From JAZSMS01 sp045536015 (GTDB lineage: Bacteria; Bacillota; Clostridia; Christensenellales; QALW01): 6,988 bases of DNA. The stretch covers positions 1 to 6,988 of the forward strand of contig JAZSMS010000018.1 of the NCBI GenBank assembly GCA_045536015.1. The letters run 5' to 3'. The first letter of the stretch is position 1; each line of letters opens with the position of its first letter. A program made the position numbers and the translations under genes. This document shows, in pieces, positions 1-5,106 of this stretch. The notes under the pieces were generated by a model that was given only the letters and a program-made list of their open reading frames with translations, searched no databases and was not told the DNA's origin.

Positions 1-212
1 GGAAGCTCAAAAACTGCATCGGCACCGGCTTCAATAGCGGCTTTTGCACGGGAAAACTTGTCAAAAACAGCGTTTTCGCCACGCTGAACAAAGTTTCCGC
101 TCATAATGCAAACAATAAAATCTGCACCACTTAAAGCACGAGCCTGCTCAATTTGATACTTGTGACCGGCGTGCAAAGGGTTGTATTCGCAAATAATTCC
201 GCAAATTTTAAT
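1..212 (-). CDS. tmcAL: tRNA(Met) cytidine acetate ligase TmcAL (YlbM), N-terminal part
   Basis: The gene is cut by the left window edge; about 70 N-terminal residues are visible. They read [19 protein letters not shown], then a [18 protein letters not shown] stretch, an [16 protein letters not shown] stretch and FELP. This is the nucleotidyltransferase-like start of the YlbM/TmcAL family, including the nucleotide-binding HAGH motif at residues 14-17. Family members activate acetate with ATP and acetylate the wobble cytidine of elongator tRNA(Met). The reading frame has no ATG, and the only GTG (219-221) overlaps the ribosome binding site. The family's usual MK..G.I.EYNP start begins at an ATT codon (210-212), eight bases after GGAG, so I infer an ATT start. 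The gene is divergent from ackA, which fits its ATP/acetate-dependent chemistry, and lies near yceD-rpmF as in Bacillus. Family assignment is firm; the start is inferred. Confidence 0.9.
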   Translation of the reverse strand, partial: MKICGIICEYNPLHAGHKYQIEQARALSGADFIVCIMSGNFVQRGENAVFDKFSRAKAAIEAGADAVFEL

Positions 213-217
213 AAATA

Positions 218-224
218 TCACTCC
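218..224 (-). promoter_or_regulatory. Ribosome binding site that decides the tmcAL start
   Basis: Read on the minus strand this is GGAGTGA, close to the anti-Shine-Dalgarno complement GGAGGTGA. GGAG lies eight bases before ATT (210-212). The in-frame GTG at 219-221 lies inside the site itself and so would have no usable ribosome binding site. No ATG or TTG is available in frame between the upstream stop codon and the conserved KICGII segment. Confidence 0.6.
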
Positions 225-277
225 AAAATCTCTGTACTTATTTTAAAAAATGTGATACAATACCTTTTGTCAGGTCA

Positions 278-305
278 ATTATACCATATAAATAAAAAAT
301 TTCAA
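278..305 (-). promoter_or_regulatory. Sigma-A-type promoter for tmcAL
   Basis: On the minus strand a -35 box TTGAAA (300-305) is followed after 16 bases by a perfect -10 box TATAAT (278-283). A TGG (284-286) sits just upstream of the -10, giving an extended -10. Transcription should start near position 271, leaving a leader of roughly 60 bases before the ATT start. The ackA promoter must lie in the same short gap. Its best plus-strand candidate, TTGTCA (267-272) with TATAAA (287-292), has only a 14-base spacer and is weak. If correct, the two promoters overlap. Confidence 0.65.
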
Positions 306-328
306 ATATATTTTATCGGAGGTTTGTT

Positions 329-1522
329 ATGAAAGTTTTAGTTATCAATGCAGGTTCAAGCTCACTTAAATATCAGTTATTTGATATGGAAAACGAGTCT
401 GTAATTGCAAAGGGCGGCGTTGAGAGAATTGGTATCGAGGGTTCGTTCTTAAAGCACAAGGCAAATGGGGAAGAAACCGTTATTGAACAGTATCTTCCTT
501 CGCACGAAGAAGCAATTCAACTTGTTTTATCGTCTCTTACCGACGAAAAGATCGGCGTAATCAAGTCGATGGACGAAATCGGAGCAGTTGGACACCGTGT
601 TGTTCATGGTGGTGATAAGTTTGCCGGTTCGGTTAGAATTACTGATGAGGTTATTAAAGAAATGCAGTCGCTTATCGACCTTGCTCCTCTTCATAACCCC
701 GCTAACCTTCAGGGGATTGCCGCATGTCAGGCGGTTATGCCCAACACTCCTATGGTAGGCGTTTTTGATACTGCATTCCATCAGACAATGCCTGCTTCAA
801 GCTATATCTACGGCATTCCTTACGAAGATTATGAGAACTTTAAGGTTCGCCGTTATGGCTTCCACGGCTCAAGCCACAAGTTTGTTTCTGCGCGTTGTGC
901 CGAGATTTTGGGCAAAAATCCCGAAGAAATCAACATCGTTTCGTGTCACCTTGGTAATGGCTCGTCAATCGCTGCAGTTAAGGGCGGCAAGTGCTTTGAT
1001 ACAACAATGGGTCTTACACCTATCGAAGGTCTTCCTATGGGCACCCGTTGCGGAAATATCGACCCCGCAATCATTAAGTTCTTAATGGCTAAGCACAATA
1101 TGACTATTGATGAAATTGACACTTATCTTAACAAAAAGAGCGGTATGCTTGGCGTTTCGGGTGTAAGCAGTGACTTTAGAGATCTTGCTGCTGCCGCAAA
1201 GGAAGGCAATAAGCGTGCTCAGCTTGCTCTTGATATCTTTACCTATAACGTTAAAAAGTTCATCGGTGCTTATTCGGCTGCTATGGGCGGCGTTGATGCT
1301 ATCGTATTTACTGCAGGTGTAGGCGAGAATGATGCTTACGTTCGCGAGTGCTCGGTAGAAGGTCTTGAATTCCTTGGAGTTAAGCTTAATAAGGAATTAA
1401 ATGCAACCATTCACGGAAAAGAGCAAATTGTTTCTACCGACGATTCTTCCGTTAAGGTTATTGTTATTCCTACAAACGAAGAACTTGTTATTGCACGCGA
1501 TACACAAGAACTTTCAAAATAA
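329..1522 (+). CDS. ackA: Acetate kinase AckA
   Basis: Interconverts acetyl phosphate + ADP and acetate + ATP in the cytoplasm, the substrate-level phosphorylation step of acetate fermentation. The 397-residue product is full length for the family. It opens with VLVINAGSSSLKYQLFD and carries GHRVVHGG (88-95), VFDTAFHQTMP (145-155), RRYGFHGSSH (174-183), the HLGNGSS nucleotide-binding loop (207-213), MGTRCGNIDP (237-246) and FTAGVGEND (327-335). Residues matching the known catalytic set are present: N7, R90, D147, H179, R240 and E384. GGAGG (318-322) lies six bases before the ATG. No phosphotransacetylase gene is seen in the window, so its usual partner must be elsewhere. No terminator follows; the yceD promoter begins three bases after the stop. 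The sequence is less AT-rich than most of its neighbours, as expected for a highly expressed gene. Confidence 0.98.
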   Translation: MKVLVINAGSSSLKYQLFDMENESVIAKGGVERIGIEGSFLKHKANGEETVIEQYLPSHEEAIQLVLSSLTDEKIGVIKSMDEIGAVGHRVVHGGDKFAGSVRITDEVIKEMQSLIDLAPLHNPANLQGIAACQAVMPNTPMVGVFDTAFHQTMPASSYIYGIPYEDYENFKVRRYGFHGSSHKFVSARCAEILGKNPEEINIVSCHLGNGSSIAAVKGGKCFDTTMGLTPIEGLPMGTRCGNIDPAIIKFLMAKHNMTIDEIDTYLNKKSGMLGVSGVSSDFRDLAAAAKEGNKRAQLALDIFTYNVKKFIGAYSAAMGGVDAIVFTAGVGENDAYVRECSVEGLEFLGVKLNKELNATIHGKEQIVSTDDSSVKVIVIPTNEELVIARDTQELSK

Positions 1523-1525
1523 TGA

Positions 1526-1554
1526 TTGACAAAGAATAATTATCTGTATATAAT
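1526..1554 (+). promoter_or_regulatory. Perfect-consensus sigma-A promoter for yceD-rpmF
   Basis: TTGACA (1526-1531), a 17-base spacer and TATAAT (1549-1554) match the housekeeping consensus at every position. The promoter starts three bases after the ackA stop codon. Transcription should start around 1560-1562, which puts the first base of the message only about four to six bases before the yceD ATG at 1566. It would give strong expression of rpmF independent of ackA. Confidence 0.88.
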
Positions 1555-1565
1555 AGTTGGGAATT

Positions 1566-2060
1566 ATGAGTATTATTGTTTCTGTAAAAGATGCACTTCG
1601 CTCGCCGGGTGAGCGCTTTGAGCTTGCACTTGAGCATACGCTTGAGCCTGTTGATTATATGGGCAGCGTTTCGTTTTCACCTGCAAGCATTAAAGGTTAT
1701 TATATTGCCGATAACGATCGCGTAAGGTTTTATGGCAAGATTGACCTTGTTGCCACCTTTGCCTGCGACAGATGCTTAAAGGAATTTGATCAGGCTTTTT
1801 CATTTGATTTTAATGAGGTTTATTCCTTTAATTCTGAAGAAGAGCTCTTTAAAATAAACCATAATTTTACTGTTGATTTTCAACCGCTTTTAAATGATAC
1901 GGTTATTTCTTCGCTTCCTATTACACGTTTGTGTAAGGAAGATTGCAAGGGACTGTGCTTTATTTGCGGCGTTGATAAAAATTTTTCATCTTGTTCCTGC
2001 GGCGAGGAAAAACTGGATGACGATAATCCGTTTTCGGCGCTGAAAGGGCTTGTGGACTAA
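1566..2060 (+). CDS. yceD: DUF177 / YceD-YlbN family protein
   Basis: Encodes a 164-residue member of the DUF177 (YceD/YlbN) family, nearly always encoded next to rpmF and linked in bacteria and plastids to 23S rRNA accumulation or large-subunit assembly. Visible hallmarks are the CDRCLKEF motif (Cys67 and Cys70) and a C-terminal cysteine cluster (Cys123, 127, 131, 134, 143, 145; pattern LCKEDCKGLC-x2-CG), a likely metal site. An in-frame TTG at 1557 would add three residues, but it falls at or before the predicted transcription start and has no ribosome binding site. I chose ATG 1566, which gives the usual short N-terminus. Even so, the ATG has no well-spaced Shine-Dalgarno sequence (GGGA ends three bases before it), so translation may be near-leaderless. 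rpmF follows after 14 bases. Confidence 0.92.
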   Translation: MSIIVSVKDALRSPGERFELALEHTLEPVDYMGSVSFSPASIKGYYIADNDRVRFYGKIDLVATFACDRCLKEFDQAFSFDFNEVYSFNSEEELFKINHNFTVDFQPLLNDTVISSLPITRLCKEDCKGLCFICGVDKNFSSCSCGEEKLDDDNPFSALKGLVD

Positions 2061-2074
2061 GGAGGTAGAGTAAT

Positions 2075-2260
2075 ATGGCATTACCTAAGCGTAAGGTTTC
2101 AAGAGCAAGACGTGACAGCCGTCGTGCTAATTGGAAGCTTTCATTGCCCGGCATCGTTGAATGCCCTCAGTGCAAGGCAAAGAAGCTTGCACACAGAATG
2201 TGCAAAGCTTGCGGCTACTATGACGGAAAAGAAATAGTTGCTAAAAAAGACGAAGAATAA
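2075..2260 (+). CDS. rpmF: 50S ribosomal protein L32
   Basis: A 61-residue ribosomal protein of the large subunit. The start MALPKRKVSRARRDSRRA is the classic L32 basic N-terminus. CPQCKAKK (27-34) and the later CKACGYY form the CxxC...CxxC zinc ribbon of zinc-binding L32 paralogues. AAGGAGGT (2059-2066) overlaps the yceD stop and lies eight bases before the ATG, so this gene has a far stronger ribosome binding site than yceD. It is co-transcribed with yceD and followed at once by an intrinsic terminator. In many Firmicutes plsX and acpP come next; they are absent here. Confidence 0.98.
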   Translation: MALPKRKVSRARRDSRRANWKLSLPGIVECPQCKAKKLAHRMCKACGYYDGKEIVAKKDEE

Positions 2261-2267
2261 TAAAAAT

Positions 2268-2299
2268 AACACCTATCTTTTTGATAGGTGTTGTTTTTT
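2268..2299 (+). terminator. Intrinsic terminator of yceD-rpmF
   Basis: A perfect 10-bp stem (AACACCTATC at 2268-2277 with GATAGGTGTT at 2283-2292), a TTTTT loop, then GTTTTTTA. It begins eight bases after the rpmF stop. It ends transcription ahead of the next gene, whose open frame runs back into this hairpin. Confidence 0.92.
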
Positions 2300-2343
2300 A
2301 TCAAAAAATACGCCAAAAGCATATATTGCTTTGGGTGGTGCTT

Positions 2344-2973
2344 TTGCGTAGGGTTAACAGTAAATTTAATTATGTTTTAAAGCGTTTTAATAAAAAGTGT
2401 GTTGATTTTGCTGAAAGTGATGGAAAACTATACGTGCTTTCAGATAAAAGACTATATTGCTTTTCGCAAAAAGCAATGCTTTTTTCTGTTCCGCTAATAA
2501 GTGATGAATGTAATAAAATTTGCATTTGCAAAAAAGTGTTTATTTCGGCGCAGGGGAAGAGCATTTACGTTTATTCTAAAAACGGAAAATTAGAAGAGCT
2601 TATAACTGTTGGCGAGCATATAAACGATATGTGTACTGATTTTAATGCTGTTTTTGTTGTTTCGTATCACGATAATTGTATTTTTAAAATTTTTGACGGT
2701 ATTGTTTGTGAAAAAATACAATTGTCTTGTATGCCTGATTCAATTTTATTCAACAAACAAATTTATTGCCTTGGGCACGATGAGTTTTTTTCATATATAT
2801 TTTTAATTGATAAAAATTTGAAAATTTTAAAAAAACTAACATGCATGCGCGGAATAGAAAAAATTTACTTAAAAAATGACAATTTAATTTTTAATTCGTT
2901 TGATTACAGGTATGAAATTTTTCCTGATTTAAGAATAAAATCAATAAAAAAACACAGGCGTAAGCCTGTGTAA
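2344..2973 (+). CDS. Unrecognised protein with five beta-propeller-like repeats
   Basis: I do not recognise this gene. Beginning at TTG 2344 it encodes 209 residues. Five units of about 35-40 residues can be aligned by eye (roughly 15-51, 55-89, 92-127, 129-165, 167-201). Each has a hydrophobic strand, a polar turn, an aromatic strand such as LYVLS, VFISA, VFVVS, IYCLG or LIFNS, then a second strand and a basic or acidic turn. This resembles blades of a YncE/PQQ-type propeller, but no family is named. There is no signal peptide. Eleven cysteines suggest a cytoplasmic protein of an anaerobe. The frame is open back to 2281 inside the rpmF terminator. TTG 2344 was preferred because GGGTGG (2333-2338) lies five bases upstream; TTG 2326 and GTG 2335/2338 are alternatives. 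No good promoter was found. It is more AT-rich than its neighbours. Its last eight codons lie in the hairpin shared with the convergent operon. Confidence 0.6.
   Translation: MRRVNSKFNYVLKRFNKKCVDFAESDGKLYVLSDKRLYCFSQKAMLFSVPLISDECNKICICKKVFISAQGKSIYVYSKNGKLEELITVGEHINDMCTDFNAVFVVSYHDNCIFKIFDGIVCEKIQLSCMPDSILFNKQIYCLGHDEFFSYIFLIDKNLKILKKLTCMRGIEKIYLKNDNLIFNSFDYRYEIFPDLRIKSIKKHRRKPV
2946..2971 (-). terminator. Terminator of the HPr-like / DUF4364 operon, possibly bidirectional
   Basis: An 8-bp perfect stem (ACACAGGC at 2952-2959 with GCCTGTGT at 2964-2971) closes a GTAA tetraloop. On the minus strand it is followed by six or seven T residues (2952-2946), a strong intrinsic terminator eight bases after the DUF4364 stop. 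On the plus strand the following AAGTTTTATT is a weaker U-tract, so it may also stop transcripts of the propeller-like gene, whose stop codon overlaps its last base. Confidence 0.87.
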
Positions 2974-2979
2974 GTTTTA

Positions 2980-3495
2980 TTAGTTGCTATCATCTTTAAG
3001 TAAAACAGAATAAATGGCCGAAACCGCCTCGTCAGCGTGTTTTTTCCAGTTTTTTGCAATCAACTGTGCTTCGTCATAATCAACAACGTTTAAAACTAAC
3101 TGAGACATTGTTGCATCTTTGTCAAACGCCTGCAAAATAACCTGATGGATATCGTTAAACGCAATAACGTGAGCCATCGTATTAGATTCAATATTTATTT
3201 GCGAAATATTTTCTTTGCAGTAATTTGCAAGCTTTTGTCTTAAGGTGTAACGAATTTCCGTTTCAAGCCTAGATAAATTCATCCTGCCTGCAACAGTTAT
3301 ATCAAAAAATTCGCCCGTGGGATGTGTGTGCTTTATAACAAAGTTGTTTTCGAGCAACCTGTTTACAACTATTGCAACGTGCATATAGGTGTAATCACTA
3401 TTTTCAAAAGCGCAACTTATTTGTTCAATTGTCATAGGTACTTGTGCGTGCTGAAGCACGTAAAGTACCGCAAGAGAAGGTTCTGCAAAGTCCAT
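2980..3495 (-). CDS. DUF4364-like winged-helix protein
   Basis: A 171-residue protein with no signal peptide or membrane segment. The N-terminal 75 or so residues look like a winged helix: ALYVLQHAQVPMTIEQIS as first helices, a central helix around HVAIVVNRLLENNF, and a wing strand FFDIT. The following TVAGRMNLSRLETEIRYTLRQKL matches the layout of DUF4364 proteins of Clostridia (strand, GR..L..L, then I.Y.LR..L), which are presumed transcription regulators of unknown target. The C-terminal half is a mixed alpha/beta region ending in a helix rich in Lys and Ala. Its ATG overlaps the stop codon of the HPr-like gene by one base (TAATG) and lacks a close Shine-Dalgarno sequence, so translation is probably coupled to that gene. 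A DNA-binding role is inferred from fold appearance only. Confidence 0.78.
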   Translation of the reverse strand: MDFAEPSLAVLYVLQHAQVPMTIEQISCAFENSDYTYMHVAIVVNRLLENNFVIKHTHPTGEFFDITVAGRMNLSRLETEIRYTLRQKLANYCKENISQINIESNTMAHVIAFNDIHQVILQAFDKDATMSQLVLNVVDYDEAQLIAKNWKKHADEAVSAIYSVLLKDDSN

Positions 3496-3731
3496 TATGC
3501 TAAAAATGCCTTAATATCAGAAATGAACTGTTCCATAGCAGATTTGTCATCACAAAGAGCAACAAGCTCGATAGGTTGTGATAAATCAAGGCTAAAAATA
3601 CCCATAATGCTTTTTGCGTTGATTACGTATCTGCCCGAAACAAGATCAACGTCAAAAGGATACTTTTCAACAACGTTAACAAATGCTTTTACCTCTTGTG
3701 CATTAGAGAGGTTGACAAAAATTTTCTCCAT
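3495..3731 (-). CDS. HPr-like protein lacking the active-site histidine
   Basis: A 78-residue cytoplasmic protein of HPr fold. Residues 36-48 (VINAKSIMGIFSL) match the regulatory-serine segment of Firmicutes HPr (LKSIMGVMSL), with Ser41 equivalent to Ser46. KYPFDVDL (23-30) matches KYDADVNL of B. subtilis HPr. The region that should hold the phospho-accepting HARPA motif instead reads NLSNAQEVKAF, about four residues shorter and without any His. It therefore cannot act as a normal PTS phosphocarrier; a Crh-like regulatory role or simple divergence are possibilities. AAGGAGG (3741-3747) lies nine bases before ATG 3731. A longer in-frame version starting near 3890 would run through the promoter and was rejected. 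First gene of an operon with the DUF4364-like gene. Confidence 0.85.
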   Translation of the reverse strand: MEKIFVNLSNAQEVKAFVNVVEKYPFDVDLVSGRYVINAKSIMGIFSLDLSQPIELVALCDDKSAMEQFISDIKAFLA

Positions 3732-3762
3732 ATAAAAATACCTCCTTAAATTTGTCATAATA

Positions 3763-3791
3763 AGTTTACCACACTTTTTTAAATTAGACAA
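3763..3791 (-). promoter_or_regulatory. Promoter for the HPr-like / DUF4364 operon
   Basis: On the minus strand TTGTCT (3786-3791), a 17-base spacer and TAAACT (3763-3768), with TGG directly before the -10 as an extended element. The start would be near 3756, giving a leader of about 25 bases that contains the AAGGAGG site. The boxes are 4/6 matches each; the spacing and extended -10 make the call reasonable. Confidence 0.6.
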
Positions 3792-3813
3792 TAAAATTTT
3801 AAAATAATTTGTA

Positions 3814-3842
3814 TGGACACTAACTATTGTTTGTGCTATAAT
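3814..3842 (+). promoter_or_regulatory. Sigma-A promoter for murI-nrdR-dehydrogenase operon
   Basis: TGGACA (3814-3819), a 17-base spacer and TATAAT (3837-3842), preceded by TGC (3834-3836) as an extended -10. Predicted start near 3849, about 25 bases before the murI ATG. It is arranged back to back with the promoter of the HPr-like operon within about 140 bases of AT-rich sequence. Confidence 0.85.
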
Positions 3843-3874
3843 ATATAAAAATTTTACTATTTTGGGGAGTTTTG

Positions 3875-4630
3875 ATGCCAGAGAGACCAATAGGCTTTTT
3901 TGATTCGGGCTTGGGTGGGATTTCAGTTCTTAAGCACGCCAAAAAAATTATGCCAAACGAAAATTTTATATACTTTGGCGATTCGGCTAATGCACCGTAT
4001 GGAACAAAGACAAATGAGCAAGTTTTTACCCTTGTTAACACGGCGGTAGATAAATTGCTTGAGCAGGATATAAAGGCGCTTGTTTTGGCTTGTAACACCG
4101 CCACAAGCGTTGCTGTAGAGCAAATGAGAAAAACAAAAAACATACCGATAATTTCGATGGAGCCTGCAATTAAGCCTGCACTTGAAGAAACAAGCGGCAA
4201 CGTGCTTTTAATAGCTACCGAGGTTACCATTGCATCAAAACGTGTTAGCGAGCTTATTTCTAAATATGATAAAAATTCGCGCGTTATCAAGGTACCATCA
4301 CATTTTTTGGCAGAAAAAATAGAAAAAAGCTTTTTTGAAAAAAATGATCTTGATGATTATTTGGCAGACTTGTTAACGCCTTACCAAGATAAAAACGTTT
4401 CGGCAATTGTTTTAGGGTGTACGCATTATCCGTTTGCTGCTGATAAAATTGCATCTTACTTTAAAAATGCTAAGGTCTATGATGGTATATTCGGAACGGT
4501 TGCTCACCTTAAAAACGTTTTAAACGAAAAAAGCTTGCTTAACAAAAGCGGTGGGGACGTAAAATTTTTATCCTCTGATGAGGATATGATAGATAAATAT
4601 TTATTTCTTTTTAACGGAGGCAAATTATGA
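3875..4630 (+). CDS. murI: Glutamate racemase MurI
   Basis: Converts L-glutamate to D-glutamate for peptidoglycan precursor synthesis in the cytoplasm, by a cofactor-independent two-cysteine mechanism. The 251-residue product has the usual length and motifs: IGFFDSGLGG (6-15, with Asp10-Ser11), DSANAPYGTK (36-45), the first catalytic cysteine in LACNTATSVA (Cys73, Asn74, Thr75) and the second in LGCTHYP (Cys182, Thr183, His184). GGGGAG (3864-3869) lies five bases before ATG 3875. An adjacent TTG at 3872 is too close to that site, so the ATG was chosen. It is the first gene of an operon; its stop overlaps nrdR by ATGA. Pairing with nrdR makes no single pathway but joins cell-wall supply with DNA-precursor control. 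Confidence 0.97.
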   Translation: MPERPIGFFDSGLGGISVLKHAKKIMPNENFIYFGDSANAPYGTKTNEQVFTLVNTAVDKLLEQDIKALVLACNTATSVAVEQMRKTKNIPIISMEPAIKPALEETSGNVLLIATEVTIASKRVSELISKYDKNSRVIKVPSHFLAEKIEKSFFEKNDLDDYLADLLTPYQDKNVSAIVLGCTHYPFAADKIASYFKNAKVYDGIFGTVAHLKNVLNEKSLLNKSGGDVKFLSSDEDMIDKYLFLFNGGKL

Positions 4631-5088
4631 AGTGTATGTATTGCGGGTGCTTGGATAGCCGAGTTCTTGACTCACGTCCAACAGAAGAAGGAACTGTTAT
4701 AAGAAGAAGACGTGAATGTCCTGAATGCGGCAAGCGTTTTACTACTTACGAAAAGATTGAATCAGCACCGGTTATGGTTATTAAAAAAGATGGCAGCCGT
4801 CAGCTTTTTGATATAAACAAAGTTCGTCTTGGTATTGTTAAAGCGTGCGAAAAATGTAAGGTATCAGCAGAACAGATTGACCATGCCGTTAACGAAATTG
4901 AACGTCAGGTTCATTCGTGTGCAGATAATGAGATTAGCAGTATCCGTATTGGTGAGCTTATTATGGAAAAGCTTATGAAGCTTGATCAGGTTGCGTACGT
5001 TCGCTTTGCATCCGTTTATCGCGAATTTAAAGATATTGATTCGTTTATGAACGAGCTTAGCGTTTTACTTAAACGAAACGAAAAATAA
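4627..5088 (+). CDS. nrdR: Transcriptional repressor NrdR
   Basis: Represses ribonucleotide reductase genes according to the ATP/dATP level. The 153-residue product has normal length. The N-terminal zinc ribbon shows Cys3-x-x-Cys6 and Cys31-x-x-Cys34, with the diagnostic VLDSR (13-17), IRRRREC (25-31) and KRFTTYE (36-42) segments of the DNA-binding domain. The ATP-cone follows from about residue 48 (MVIKKDGSRQLFDINK) to about 140, including a conserved VAYVRFASVYREF stretch near its end. The ATG overlaps the murI stop as ATGA, and GGAGG (4616-4620) lies within the murI coding end, six bases upstream. Its target nrd genes are not in the window, and I saw no NrdR-box pair here. Confidence 0.97.
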   Translation: MKCMYCGCLDSRVLDSRPTEEGTVIRRRRECPECGKRFTTYEKIESAPVMVIKKDGSRQLFDINKVRLGIVKACEKCKVSAEQIDHAVNEIERQVHSCADNEISSIRIGELIMEKLMKLDQVAYVRFASVYREFKDIDSFMNELSVLLKRNEK

Positions 5089-5106
5089 ATTTTAAAGAGG
5101 TATATT

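Noticed and set aside
213..328. CcpA (cre) or Rex operator upstream of ackA
   Set aside because: CcpA controls ackA in Bacillus, so I looked for the cre pattern and for a Rex-type TTGTTAA...TTAACAA dyad. Neither is present; only a weak unrelated dyad is visible.
1557..1565. TTG start of yceD adding MGI
   Set aside because: It lies at or upstream of the transcription start predicted from the perfect -35/-10 and has no ribosome binding site.
3732..3890. N-terminal extension of the HPr-like protein to 131 residues
   Set aside because: The extension would cover both divergent promoters and adds sequence unlike HPr. ATG 3731 has an AAGGAGG site nine bases upstream and gives a normal HPr length.
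3820..4290. Long antisense open frame over murI, and similar opposite-strand or shifted frames inside ackA, yceD, DUF4364 and the dehydrogenase
   Set aside because: They lie fully within strongly recognised conserved genes, have no family resemblance and lack ribosome binding sites, so they are coding shadows.
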